Shown: in pieces, positions 1 through 11,516 of the stretch
How the letters are laid out: every line of letters begins with the position of its first letter
How positions within the stretch are numbered: position 1 is the stretch's first letter
Origin: Impatiens glandulifera
Lineage: Eukaryota; Streptophyta; Magnoliopsida; Ericales; Balsaminaceae
NCBI RefSeq assembly: GCF_907164915.1
Contig: NC_061867.1
Location: forward strand, 32,733,751-32,797,750
Direction: 5' to 3'
Length of the DNA stretch: 64,000 nucleotides
Program-made: the position numbers and the translations under genes
Notes under the pieces: model-generated
Told to the model about the DNA's origin: nothing
The model's database searches: none
What the model saw: the letters and a program-made list of their open reading frames with translations, nothing else

Positions 1-350
1 TTGGCTATGATTGGATCTATGTCTAGCTCGGCAGCTATCTCTAGTTAGGGTTCTAGAATAGGTTCTCTGATCTCATGATGCCTTGACATTCTCATTGTAG
101 CAAAAGAAGAGAGTTCATCAATAGGAATCCTTTTAAAGAGTGTTCATTTGGAGGATGCACAGTATGCAGGATTCACTATGGAAATATCAGAGTTGGAATG
201 AATTCTTTGACATTGATCTAATCAACATCTTTTGAGGGAGCCACTAGCGGAGTTGGGATCTGAATGGTTTGATTAAAGTTGTTTTGACCGGTTATAGCCA
301 CCTCAGACTGGTAGGTTTCATCAACATCTACCCGATTGGTTTGAACAATA

Positions 351-1519
351 TCATTTGACCGGTTCAACTAACCGATCGGTTTCACAATTATCAGACTGAC
401 CAGTAGCCTTAGGATCAGGCTGATCGGTTTTTAACATGTTTGACTGGTCGGTATCAGAGAGAATGGACCGATCTGTTTCAGATACATCGTTTACTCGATC
501 AGTTCCATCTAACCGACCGGTTTCAGCAGGGTCAATCATCTTATGAGTTTGAGCAATAGGCACGACATCAAAACGAGGTGGAGTAGGAATTTTTACCTCG
601 GAACGAGGTTTCTTTCGTGAGGATGTGATTTCATTTGCTTCTCCTGGTTTTGTTCTAGCATGGCTGGTGGTACTAGCGGTAGACTCAGCGGCTGATCTGA
701 GTCTCTTTGAGGATGCGGCATGGGTGGAGATATAGCAATTTTTCGAACTGCCCGCTGACCTTCCTCCTATCGTATTCGTTGTCCAGACACCTTGGAGTTA
801 GACTCATTGGCTTTGTTTATCTTGGTAATATAGCGACCACTAGAAGCGGCCGTTATTATTTTGCTAGAGTTTAGTGGAATACCTGAACCGGTAGGAACAT
901 TTAGATGTTCTAGAATCCATCCTATCTGCATTGAGAAACGAAGACTTCGTTTGGTGAGAGGAGACACCATTTCACATAATGTATTAAACAACATTAAACC
1001 CCAATTGATGATGTCGCCCCTAACGATGGTGCCCATCATATCGAACTTTGATTGAGTTATACAATCGAAGTTTCTGCCCCTTCCTTGTAATGTTTTAGCG
1101 GCAATATCGCATAGAACACGATATTCGCATTTGAGGTCCTTCTTTTTGCCGTTAATGCTCACCGGAACGCCGCTATCGGAGAATAAGGATTATAGGTTAG
1201 ATAAGGAAGTGGGAGATAGTGTTTCAGAGAAACCCCAACCTGTGGTTGGAATTTTCAAGATCTCAGCGAACATTTATTCGGTAATAGAGAACTCCACACC
1301 ATTTACCTTGGCGACGATAGATACTTCATCCATTTTCGCAGAGTCAAAGAATGGTCGGACAGCTTCAGGGTAACATATAAGAGGGTCTTCCAGAAAGTAT
1401 CTTAAGCTGGAGTCTTCAAGACATCGGAGTAACTGCTGCAACTCAATGTTTCCAGATTCATAAACAGAATCGAAGTTTATCTACAAGATATGGTTAAACA
1501 ACGCATTATCCTTCGCCAT
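351..1519 (-). pseudogene. Copia-associated extra ORF, copy B (putative plant transposon protein domain), broken
   Basis: Reading starts at an ATG at 1517-1519 and runs with two stop codons to about 1180, then continues in another frame at 1162-767 and again at 563-351. The N-terminal part contains a segment of the type FFDSAKMDEVSIVAKVNGVEF and the middle a segment RGDIINWGLMLFNTLCEMV. From memory these resemble the domain called putative plant transposon protein (PF20167-like), often found in plant LTR elements. The last part (563-351) is an acidic tail with repeated ETDR/TDQ peptides encoded by AACCGACCGGTT-like DNA. Its position downstream of RNase H on the same strand matches the env-like third ORF of Sireviruses. 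Its function is unknown. It is paralogous to copy A just upstream on the same strand. Confidence 0.6.
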
Positions 1520-1993
1520 GATTTGAAGGAATGTAATAGAATGAAGAGCTGATTTCTAAATAAAAGGCAGAGAAAAAGAAAAAGATTACGATTTGCAGAT
1601 TGTGAACCCAAATTACAGCATGCATTGCCTAAAAACGCATAAGGTACAATTTATTTTAAAAACCAATATTTGGGGGTACCGAACCGTCACTTTTCGGTGC
1701 GTGTATTCACACTCCATCAAAAGAGGAAAAATTGGCGCTCTTTTTGAAAATGAGTATATTCCCAAGAAAAAATTATTATGATTTTTAACTCAATAATATT
1801 TTATAACCGTTGAAAATTAAATTAAAATGTTTAGTTTATTTATGATATTTACTTAATGCATTTTTAATAAGCCACAATTTCATTAATGATAAATAAGAAA
1901 ACAGATTCAAACATATAATAATAATCGGTTCATGATACAAAATGTCTGGTTTGTTTTTTCGAACATAGCAATAGATGGAATTAGATCCTAAGG

Positions 1994-2737
1994 CTAATGA
2001 CATGGGGATCCTAAAGTCATTTCTATCTTGATTCTTTCTCTTTCTACCCTATCGATGTATGAGTGAACTATTTCCTTTGTTAGAGGTTGATATGGATTAG
2101 GACCGACTCCTAGTCCAATGTAGGCATCTATGTCAAAGAAGAGGCCACTTAGCTGAGACGCATAGTCGGTCAGCATTCTATCTGAAGAGATCATTTTCTT
2201 CAGGTTGTCAAAAATGACTTTTGACCAGTTTATGAGAATGTCTCTTGTGATGGCGATCATCATCTCGAAAGTCTTTTTACTGTAGATGTTGGTGACATCT
2301 TTGGCCAAGATGGATTTGCCAATGATATATTAAGGATATGAAATTCGGTTTTCAATAGGGACTTAGCTCCATGTGTTTCCATAGGATTAGAGGAATATGA
2401 GAAGTAACATAACATTTTGTCTATGACTTCACTCAAAGAGGAGGAGAAATCAGAAAAAGCCTTCGGTTGGAAGTTCGCAGCTTCGTGCGAGATCCTCTTA
2501 ATCGAAAATAAATTATTTTCCCTAAACTTTGGATAGGATAAGATTATCCCGAAATACCTTGGCATTTTCGAAAAATACAAAAACGATGTCATCATAGATT
2601 GCATCACGATCTTCAAGGAAAATCCATAAGCACGTGTTTTCTAGGGACTTGAATATGGAGATAACCTCTTCATCTCCACTAGACAGAACTGATTTGAAGT
2701 CGATAAGAAGGATGTTATTAGCGAAGGCTAGATTCAT
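1994..2737 (-). pseudogene. Copia-associated extra ORF, copy A, broken
   Basis: Starts with an ATG at 2735-2737 and is readable in three overlapping frames down to 1994, so at least two frameshifts are present. The N-terminus (FKSVLSSGDEEVISIFKSLENTCLWIFLEDRDAIYDD... pattern) aligns by eye with the N-terminus of copy B and with the start of the ORF at 41506. The C-terminal part contains FEMMIAITRDILINWSKVIF, which matches the ITRGVAIN.SKFLFNN segment of the 41506 ORF and the IVRGDIINWGLMLFN segment of copy B. It is therefore one of two tandem paralogues inside the same element. No catalytic motif is visible. The function of this family is unknown. Confidence 0.6.
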
Positions 2738-3591
2738 TTTTCTTATCTTTTTGAGAGAGGAGGGAAGCCTTTTATTTGTGAGGAAGATTTAGTGCGAAGG
2801 AAGATGTAGTTTTAAAGAATTCAGATGTGTGTTCTTCTTCTTAATGGAGGCGTCATTAAATAGGAGAGGTTACTACTTAGGATTCATCTTAATTTCCTTT
2901 GGACAAAGATAAATGATCGTTACACTAACTAAAAAGGTAACTGTTGCATTAAATGTTATTCATCTATTTGAACGGTGAGAGATACACATCTTCACGTTGT
3001 TTGAGGAATGATTGTTTTCTTTTTAAGAAGGAATAGATTCAGATAGATAATGACAAATATTAGACAGCTGTCCCATTTTGATTGAAAGATGAAACTACCG
3101 AGGTTTTTCATATAAATAACCGATCGGCTGTCTACAAATTCGATAATTAAGGAGTTTGTTATTTAGGCCTGAAGAAAACCGCGGATTTAATAAAGCTGTA
3201 TTTGTTTCATTTTTGAAATAACCGATCAGCTTAATATCCTATTTTACTTAAGCTTCCCGGTTCATCTATAGTTATTTCGGTAGAGTGATCTAACCGGTTT
3301 CAAAAGGAGAGAACCGTCTGGTTTTATCTATCTGATCATGTATTTATCTTCTAAATTTATGCACACATATATTTTATGAAATTATGCAACAAAAACGTTT
3401 TTGAGAATCAGAAGCTTCTCCCTAAATTCGTGTATAGTATTTTTATGAAAACTGTTTTAACACAAATAATTTTGAGAAGTAAAAGCTTCTTCCTCAATGC
3501 ATTCTTGGTTTTATGTGATAAAATATGCACTATGATCGTTTTGAAAAAGAGGAGAGTTCTCCCTAAATGCATGTAGGTATTTTTGAAGAAT

Positions 3592-4973
3592 TCAGTTGAT
3601 ATTAGAAAGTCCTAAGATATTTCTAATGTAGGAAAACATAGTCTCTTGGAGTGGCTTGGTGAAGATGTCAGCCACTTGCTGGTTTGTTGACACATATTCT
3701 AGCCGAATATGCTTTTTCTCCACGTGGTCCCGAATGAAATGATGTCGGACATCAATATGCTTGGTCCTCGAGTGCAATACCAGATTGTATGTTATGGCAA
3801 TGGCGCTGGTATTGTCATAGAATATCGGGGACTCCTCAGCTGTAATACCAAAATCCTTTAACTGTTGTTGGATCTAGAACAATTGGGCACAGAAGCTTCC
3901 TGTGGCGAGGTATTATGCTTTAGCTGTGGAGGTAACAATATATGTTTGTTTTTGTTGTACTAAGACACAAGTCGGTCACCTAGGAACTGGCAAGTTCTGC
4001 GGGTGATCTTCCTATCCACTTTACAACATGCATAATCTGCATCAGAGTAGCTTATCAAATTAAAACTAGCTTTAAGATACCATAGTCCCACATTTTGAGT
4101 TCCCTTGAGATATTTCAATATTCTCTTAGCAGCTACATAATGAGAGTGATTAGAATTAGCTTGAAATCTCCCGCAGATTCCAATCACAAACAAAATATCT
4201 GATCGGTTGGCTATTAAGTAAATATGAGAGCCAATAATCCCACGATAGACAATGATGTTAACACTTTGACCATTTTCATCCTTATCAATCTTGATCGAGG
4301 AACTCATTGGTGTTGAAGCAGCAGAGCAACTTTCCATGACAAATTTCTTTAATAATTCCTATGTATACTTGGCCTGATTGATGAACGTGCCTCCTTCAAT
4401 CTGTCGAACTTGAAGGCCTACGAAGAAACTCAACTCCCCCATCATGCTCATCTCAAATTTATCTGTCATTAACTTGGAGAATTTCTCACACGGTTTGGGA
4501 TTAGTTGACCCAAATATAATGTCATCCACATAAATCTGTACAAGTAAAATATGATCATCTTTCTCAAATTTGAATAATGTTTTATCTACAGATCCTATAG
4601 TTAAGTCGTGATCAAATAGGAACTTTGTAAGGGTATCATACCATGCTCTAGGAGATTGTTTAAGACTATAAAGTGCCTTATCCAATCTATAAACATGACT
4701 AATCAAAGCAAGATTCTTAAAATCGGGCGATTGTTCAACATAAACTTCTTCAGTGATTATACCATTAAGAAAAGCACATTTAACATACATTTGAAAAACT
4801 TTAAAATTGTTAAAAGAAGAAAACGCTAGAAATATTCTAATAGCCTCAAATCTGGCAACAAGAGCAAATGAATCCTCAAAGTCAATGTCTTCCTCCTGTT
4901 TATAACCTTGAGGCACTAGTTTGGCTTTGTTCCTCGTAACCAAACCATTTTCATTGAGTTTGTTTTGAAAGAC
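3592..4973 (-). pseudogene. copia-1 pol, RT core to RNase H (3' half)
   Basis: The minus-strand translation gives a copia reverse transcriptase. Residues around 4943-4359 include KLVPQGYKQEEDIDFEDSF, then ALYSLKQSPRAWYDTL and the catalytic box VQIYVDDIIFGSTNP. The next frame (4337-3960) carries the usual GSHIYLIANRSDILF..YSDADYA region, and 3777-3592 the RNase H end SRTKHIDVRHHFIRDHVEK..QVADIFTKPL. The segment between 3960 and 3780 needs frame changes. The RT is interrupted at its 5' side by the solo LTR at 4974-6279, exactly after the conserved TRWVF motif on the other side of the insertion. Confidence 0.9.
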
Positions 4974-6279
4974 TATTGGGTCAAATTATTTTGACTAAGG
5001 TTCAAATCATTTTGACAAACAGTATTTTGATGATGAGTTTGTATAAAACTTAAATAAGAATTAAACTAAGCCATCTAATTGTTTTTATGTAAGTGCATCA
5101 AAACATGCTAAGTTTGAATTAGCTTGAATCAGATTCATTAGATGAATTGGTTATTAGACGTACGTAGTTAAACGTGCAGTCTAACAGATACATAATTAAC
5201 CGTGAACTCTAACAAATACGTAGTTAGACGTGCAGTCTAACAGATATAGTTAGACGTGCAGTCTAACAGATACATAGTTAGACGTGTAGTCTAATAGATA
5301 CGTAGTTAGACATGCAGTCTAACAGATACGTAGTTAGACGTGCTGTCTAAAAAACGTAGTGAGACGTGCAGTCTAACAGACGTAGTTAGACGTACAGTCT
5401 AACAAATACGTAGTTAGACGTGTAGTCTAACAGATACGTAGTTAGACGTGGAGTCTAACAGATACGTAGTTAGACGTGCAGTCTAACAAACGTAGTTAGA
5501 CATGCAGTCTAACAGATACGTGGTTAAACATGCAGTCTAACAAATACGTAGTTAGACGTGCAGTATAACATATGTAGTTTGACGTGCAGTTTAACAGACG
5601 TAGTTAAACGTGCAGTCTAATAGATACGTAATTAGATATGTAGTCTAACAGATACGTAGTTAGACGTGCATTTTAACAGACGTAGTTAGATGTGTAGTCT
5701 ATCTGATACGTAGTTAGACGTGCAGTCTAATAGATACGTAGTTAGACGTGCAGTCTAATAGACGTAGTTTGTACGAATACACACACACAACCACACACAA
5801 GACTTGCTTGCTAAACTTACAAACTCACAAATTGCTTTCTTGATTACTGTGTTTGTACATGAAGAGAGAGATAGAATCAAAGTATTGTCTAGCTGAGTGA
5901 TATTCTTCAATATACTGTAAGTTGAACAGAGTCTGTTATTTTCAACAGTGAGCTAGCTTTGCAACTCTATTTGATTCTAAGAAAAGTATAGTGAATCCTT
6001 CTGGTGGTTGGAAGAAGGGGTATCGTAGAAGAGTTTTGCTCCGAACATCCATAAACAACTTTGTGTGTCATTTATATTCTGTCATCTTCTCCTTCATCGG
6101 TTCTTAACTTCAAACCTGAGCAAACATTTCCGCACTTGAATCGCTTCAAGAGTTTGCAAGGGTTTGTGAAGAATAGAAAGTGATACAAATCCCTAACAGG
6201 ATTTCTATCAAACCGTTTTTGCACGAAGTTGTCATCAATAGTTAGACCCTTGTCTCTATTGGTGCCACCGATCCTTTCA
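4974..6279 (+). mobile_element. Solo copia LTR (LTR A) inserted in copia-1 RT
   Basis: The 1306-bp segment starts with TATTGGGTCAAATT (a decayed TGTTGGG start) and ends CCGATCCTTTCA. Both ends match the LTRs of the 13-kb copia element in the same window, read on its coding strand. It is flanked by a perfect 5-bp target duplication AAGAC (4969-4973 and 6280-6284). No internal copia sequence follows, so it is a solo LTR left by LTR-LTR recombination. The host RT reading frame resumes cleanly across it. The middle holds the TAGAC tandem array; the 3' part holds the conserved box CCGAACATCCATAAA at 6041-6055. Confidence 0.9.
5155..5770 (+). repeat. Palindromic tandem array in LTR A
   Basis: About 22 degenerate copies of a 26-28 bp unit. 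Each unit contains the near-palindrome TTAGACGTGCAGTCTAA separated by either CAGATACGTAG (28-bp form) or CAGACGTAG (26-bp form). Each unit can fold into a small hairpin of TTAGAC/GTCTAA arms. The same motif in the other orientation fills the LTRs at 18014, 35693 and 46612. Confidence 0.95.
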
Positions 6280-8456
6280 AAGACCCATCTAGTTCCAATG
6301 AAAGATTGATTAGCTGGTCTTGGAACTAAATGCCAAACTTTGTTTCTTTCGAACTGGTTTAATTCCTCTTGAATTACTAAAATCCAATATGGATCAAGTA
6401 GTGCTTCATCAACCTTCTTAGGTTCAATATGTGAGATGAAAGTTGAATTTGCATATTCATCTAATGATTGATTTCTTGTCCTAAGAGGTGTAAAGGGGTT
6501 ACCTTTAATTAGCTCAATAGGATAATTTATATTTCATTTGAAGTTCGGTCCCGAAATGCCTTCTGACCGACCGGTTATTTGATCAAGATTTGACTGACCG
6601 GTAGGCTGATAAATGTCAGACCGACCGGTTTCCTTGGAAATATCTGAGGCATCAACTGCCTGCTGAAAGGCGGTTTGATCTTGGTAAACTTCAGCGTTGT
6701 CAACTGATTGGTCATAAGCAATTCTTTGGTAGACGAGAACTTCATCTTCACTATCAGATTGGAGATTAACGTCCTTCATTATATTAGATAAATCAATGGA
6801 TATTGAGGTTTTACTTTCAACAGATTTATCAAGTATAATATGGGATGACTCTTCAACAGTTAGAGTTCTATTATTATAAATTTGATATGTTTTACTTACT
6901 ACTGAGTATCATAACATAATACCAACATCATATTTGGCATAAAAAACGGTCAAATAGTTTTATTAGGAACTTTGCCATGGTAAATCTCATAAGGAGTTTT
7001 ATTAAATCGTTTATTTATCATAGACCGGTTTTGAGTATGACATGTTGTATTGATAGCTTATGCCCAAAGTTTTTGAGCCACACCTGAATCGGCTATCATT
7101 GATCTTGCAACTTCCTTAAGAGTTATATTTCTCCTTTCATCTAGGTCATTTTGTTGAGGAGTTCTGCACTAGACAATTCATGTCTAATGCCAAATTTCTC
7201 AAGATAACATGAAAGGGTTCTATTAGTAAATTCAGTACTCTTATCACTTCTAACTCTATTAATACTTACAGATTTTTCATTTTGTACCATTTTAAGCATT
7301 TTAATTAAGTTTTGAGCAGTTTTGATCTTTAGAAGCTAAGAAAATAACCCAAGTAAATATAGTGTAGTCATAAATGATTACTAATGTGTATTCCAGGCCT
7401 CCTAAACTGGTTACTCTAATTAGACCAAAAAGATTCATGTGTAAAAGCTCTAGACATCTTTCAGATTGAATATTTCCTTTATTTTTAAAGGTTGAATTTA
7501 TTTGTTTACCCATTTGACAAGCAGAGAACACCTTATCTATTGAAAACTTCATATTAGGAATACCTTCAAATAGCTCTTTAGAATAGATGAAGTTAATCGT
7601 TTCGAAGTTTAAATGATTTAGTCTTTTATGTCAAAGCAAGTTTTAGTCATTTTTAGCAACCATTCAAACAGGATTAGGACATTTATTTTTCCAGTTTACT
7701 TTATAAATATTTCCTATCTTATGCCCTGTCAATAAGGTACTTCCCTGTTGATCCTTAACTTAGCATGCTTATTTATGAAATTCAATGGTGTATCCTATAT
7801 CACACATTTGACTTATGTTAAACAAGTTATAACATAGATTTTCAACAAGTACACGTTGTTTATGGTTAGATTGCCATGGACAATCTTACCCTTTCACACA
7901 ACCTTACCCTTAGAATTGTCACCGAAGGTGATCCTTGAACCCGATTCTTTCACAACATTAGTTAACAACTTGCTGTTTTCTGTCATGTGCCTTGAACATC
8001 CACTATCCAGGTACCATTCCTAATCCTCCAAGTATTTGACCTGTTTACCCAGCAAAATAGACCTATTTATACCTTTTGGTACCCACATTTAATTGGGTCC
8101 ACGGTTAATTAGTCATTTGAGAATTCATACTTGCCTCACTTTGATGGTTCTCCCAGTGCTTGTCTTAATAATCCTATATGCATTAGCTTAACATCTCCCT
8201 GTCTGCCTCTAGATGAGTCATAATGTTTTGAAAGAGAGTTTTGAGAATGCCTATTTGAATCTTTTACATGATCATATCCAGCCGACCCATTGGGTTTCCT
8301 TCTCTCAGGACTAAGCCACCGTGACTGGTTAGTTGGCTCAATGTATTTCGGTTCCCTTTTAATTATCGACTCATCTGTATCATGACTTTCTTGAATGTTT
8401 GTTGAAGTACCCTTCACAAAATTTACAAGAGGAATTTTGTCTTTCTTGGGTATCAA
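6280..8456 (-). pseudogene. copia-1 pol, late gag/protease, integrase and RT start (5' half)
   Basis: From 8456 down: a lysine/serine-rich gag-protease junction, then a protease region with the WYLDSGCSRHMT-type copia motif near 8030-7990 (aspartate in DSG), then integrase. The integrase contains the Zn-finger-side sequence SACQMGKQINSTFK and the core HMNLFGLIRVTSLGGLEYTLVIIYDY, where the catalytic first Asp of the DLFGP motif is replaced by Asn. A linker with TGRSD repeats (6779-6534) follows, then RT N-terminal sequence up to 6280. Stops and frameshifts are frequent, so no functional enzyme is made. Confidence 0.82.
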
Positions 8457-8520
8457 CTCTTTGCATGGCTTGTCTGGAATGTTGTTATCGTAGCCTAAGT
8501 CGAACTTACAGTTGACATGC

Positions 8521-9379
8521 CTTTAATGACTAGTCATCTGGTTAACTGCATTTCCAGACTTATGTATCAGATGAAGAGAGATTTATGTACAACACATTAA
8601 TGAATGAAGTGAAAATCAATCTTTATATGTTCTGTACGAGCATGAATAACTATAATTATTGATAGAAATACATCATCAATGTTATCACACCATAGAGTGG
8701 GAGGTTGAGGTGGTGAGATGCAAAGTTCACATAGTAAGGATTCGAGTAAAGATCGTCCGGACATCTAGCCCAATCAAGGTCATAAAAAGAATATAGATCG
8801 AGAGAAGGTTTTGGTCGAATGAGAAGTTCATGATGAGGAGTACGACAAAGATATCAGAGTATTATTTTCAAAGTAATTACACGTCATTTAAAATAGACGA
8901 ATTTAACATTTGTTTGTGAAAAGCCTCAAATGTCAAAATATTTGATATTCGAGCCCCAAATAGTAATTGAGTCATTTATAAATAATTACATCTTTAATTG
9001 CACATTAAAATTGGGTTTAATTCGATTCTTATATATTTATTTTCTATGTTTATAAGGTTATTCCATTTTTAGATTGATACATTAGGCCTCGTGATTGAAT
9101 TTCAATAAATTGAGGTTACACAAAATGGGCTATTTTAAAATTAATTGGTTTAAGAATGGAGTTGGGCCTCAACCCAATAACACATTTTATTGGGGAATGG
9201 AGTTAACAAATTTTCAAATAATTTTGGGTGAATAAGCTTGTCTAATCATTTTTCGCTGCAAAAATATGTGTTGTTGTTATTCCATCATTACTAATGAATC
9301 ACTAACATTTATTTCGACTTTGACATTTTCAGCATTCAAAGCGTCGAAACAAATATATGTTAGCGATGATACAAAGACA
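8521..9379. other. No gene seen; AT-rich intergenic DNA
   Basis: No open frame with recognisable similarity and no structured repeat were seen. The segment marks the 5' truncation edge of copia-1 and the start of the MADS-containing segment. Confidence 0.5.
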
Positions 9380-10873
9380 TTGGTTGAAAGGTTTTGCGCC
9401 GACAATCACTTTTGAATGTTATAATGAAATATATAAAGTGCACATGATATTTCATTTTTTTATTTGACAATTGGTTTTAATATTTTGGAACGTTTATTAT
9501 TATTTTAGTGTATATTTGGTATTCTACAGAGTGACTATTAGAGACAATATTATAGAAAATAGTGGAACCGTTAAGAATGTGAGAACTTATATTGAGTTCT
9601 TTAGTCATCATCCAATATGTTCAAATGCTTTAAAAAAAATTCATTTAAAAAAATTAGATTAGTTTTTAAGAGAAGAAATAAAAATCCTCAAGAAGAGGAA
9701 GAAGAGATCAAAAGGATGAAGAAAATACAAACATTTTTTTATCAAAATTTGTTTGATTATAAAAGATATTGCAACATTACATAGCTCTCTTGATCCATAA
9801 CCCACACATTAAAACTAAATCAAAGACGAAATAATGTGTTTATATTTAAACTCTAGTAAAGTAATTTATTTATTGAAGACATTAACAAATAGTATCGATG
9901 TAATTAGTAGGTTAATATAAGAAAAATCGTCAAAAATCATATCAGAGTCGTCACATTGTGGTTATTATATTCTTATTTCTTATAATGGGTTAGCAAGCTT
10001 TGCTACCTTAATTTAGATTTATGTATTATAATAAGATGACAATTAAATAAATTTCTTCATATTTAATAATATTAATAATTTAAATATTTTAATCTTTAGA
10101 TTGATGATGATCAATAAATATAAAAAGTTTGTTCTAAAAATTATTAATAAAATAATATTGACTAATTTGAACATAATATATATATATATTTTAGAAATGT
10201 TCGATGTCATAATTGAAAACGCATTACATACAAAAAAAAATTATTTTATACCGCATATACGATAAATGTACCGACACATAATTGAGCCCTATAATTTGTA
10301 GTGACTAAATAAGTTTAAATACTTTCAAAAATGGTCTGACACAATAAATAGTTCTAAAGCGTTGAAACAAATGTTATTGACACAAGAACAATTATATGAA
10401 GTACAAGAACATTAACTATATCAAAAAAAATTGGCTTATTTTTTGAACTATTACTTCAAGATAGATAATTCTTGAAACAAATATACATATTGACAAAATA
10501 TAACAACATAAACAATCGCAAAAAAGGTAAAAGGATAATGCATGGTAATTGAAAGAATTTCAAGAAATATCAATAGTGAATAAAATATGTCAAACGGTTT
10601 CTATTAGAGTCAGGTTATACAAAATATTAAAACAACTAGCAAGATTATAAGAATCCAAATAGTCAATTTAATGTGATCTTATCCCGATTTATATAAAATT
10701 AATTTAAATTTATCTATAAATAATTAACTCATTAAATTCTTTATGAAAAGATGAAAAATATATTATTTTAATAAATGTATTAAATGACACATTTATTATT
10801 AGATATCTAAATTTCAATAGTCTACCCTTTATATGCTTCAAAAATATGTGAAACCTAAGTATATCAACAAAGA

Positions 10874-10884
10874 GAGTTATATAG
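10874..10884 (+). promoter_or_regulatory. Possible TATA box of the MADS-box gene
   Basis: GTTATATAGAT lies about 30 bp upstream of the start codon, and another TATA-like stretch (CTTTATATGC) lies near 10828. A TATA this close to the ATG would leave a very short leader, so the upstream one is equally possible. Confidence 0.3.
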
Positions 10885-10911
10885 ATCTATAAACTATAGA
10901 GAAAAATTGTT

Positions 10912-11457
10912 ATGGCCAGAAAATCAGGTGGAGGTCGCCAAAAAATTCCGATAAAGTTTATTGAAGATAGGGCTAAGCGTTCCGTAGCGTTCTCTAAAAG
11001 AAAGTCCGGAGTTTTGAAAAAGGTGAGTGAACTTTCTACTATGTGTGGAATTGATATGGGACTAATTTTGTTCAATGAAAGTGGAAAAGTCTTCTCTTAT
11101 GGAAATCCTACTTTAAATGTCATATTGGATCGCTTTTTGGGCTTAGATCCCCAAAGAGTGCTCAATCCAGCATCACGTAAAATCATTGAGGCGCAAAAGA
11201 TTTATCGTATTCAAGAGATGGAAGCTAAAATCATGAATGGAGAAGAAATGCTCAAACTTGAGGAACTACGTGGGAAAACGTTATCACTAGAGATGACTAA
11301 CCATGCTATTGGGAAATGGTGGGAGCAGCCAATCGAAAAAATGACTTTAGACCAAATACAATTGAGGAATGCATGTATGGAAAACCTAAAGATGATATTC
11401 GAAGAATATAAAAGGTTAATGATGGACACACACAATTGGAATTCATTGAATCAATAA
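10912..11457 (+). CDS. Type I (M-alpha) MADS-box transcription factor, AGL62-like
   Basis: Intronless 181-residue ORF with a clear SRF-type MADS domain at residues ~1-62. It begins MARKSGGGRQKIPIKFIED, carries the DNA-contact/dimerisation segment VAFSKRKSGVLKKVSELSTMCG, and ends VFSYGNP. After it comes an AGL61/AGL62-type C-terminus with LDRFLGLDP, a helical stretch (residues 85-125) and the KWWEQPIE motif seen in M-alpha proteins. There is no K domain, which fits type I. The family acts in the nucleus as heterodimers with M-gamma proteins, mainly in female gametophyte, central cell and endosperm; this role is family knowledge. It is shorter than Arabidopsis AGL62, mainly at the C-terminus. 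The start is chosen because MARKS..GRQKI is the family N-terminus. A poly(A)-type AATAAA lies near 11512. A decayed paralogue lies 5 kb downstream. Confidence 0.93.
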   Translation: MARKSGGGRQKIPIKFIEDRAKRSVAFSKRKSGVLKKVSELSTMCGIDMGLILFNESGKVFSYGNPTLNVILDRFLGLDPQRVLNPASRKIIEAQKIYRIQEMEAKIMNGEEMLKLEELRGKTLSLEMTNHAIGKWWEQPIEKMTLDQIQLRNACMENLKMIFEEYKRLMMDTHNWNSLNQ

Positions 11458-11508
11458 GTTATTTGTTTTAAATTTGTGTCAAGCTTTATTAGAATGTGTT
11501 ATATGCAT

Positions 11509-11516
11509 TTTCAATA
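11509..11516 (+). terminator. Likely polyadenylation signal of the MADS-box gene
   Basis: An AATAAA hexamer occurs about 55 bp after the stop codon, within TTTCAATAAAAATATG. This spacing is normal for a short plant 3' UTR. Confidence 0.4.

Larger units (their letters stand above)
1..8520 (-). mobile_element. Degenerate Ty1/copia retrotransposon (copia-1), 5'-truncated
   Basis: Reading on the minus strand, the order is a late gag/protease segment (near 8456), integrase (7301-7552 and around), integrase-RT linker (6534-6779), reverse transcriptase (4359-4943), RNase H end (3592-3777), then two extra ORFs downstream of pol. This is the copia order PR-IN-RT-RH. Homology to the other copia elements of the window stops near 8520, so the 5' LTR, PBS and most of gag are missing. 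The 3' end lies beyond the window start. Many stops and frameshifts show it is dead and old, and a solo LTR has landed inside the RT. The extra downstream ORFs suggest a Sirevirus-like lineage, which is inference. Confidence 0.88.
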
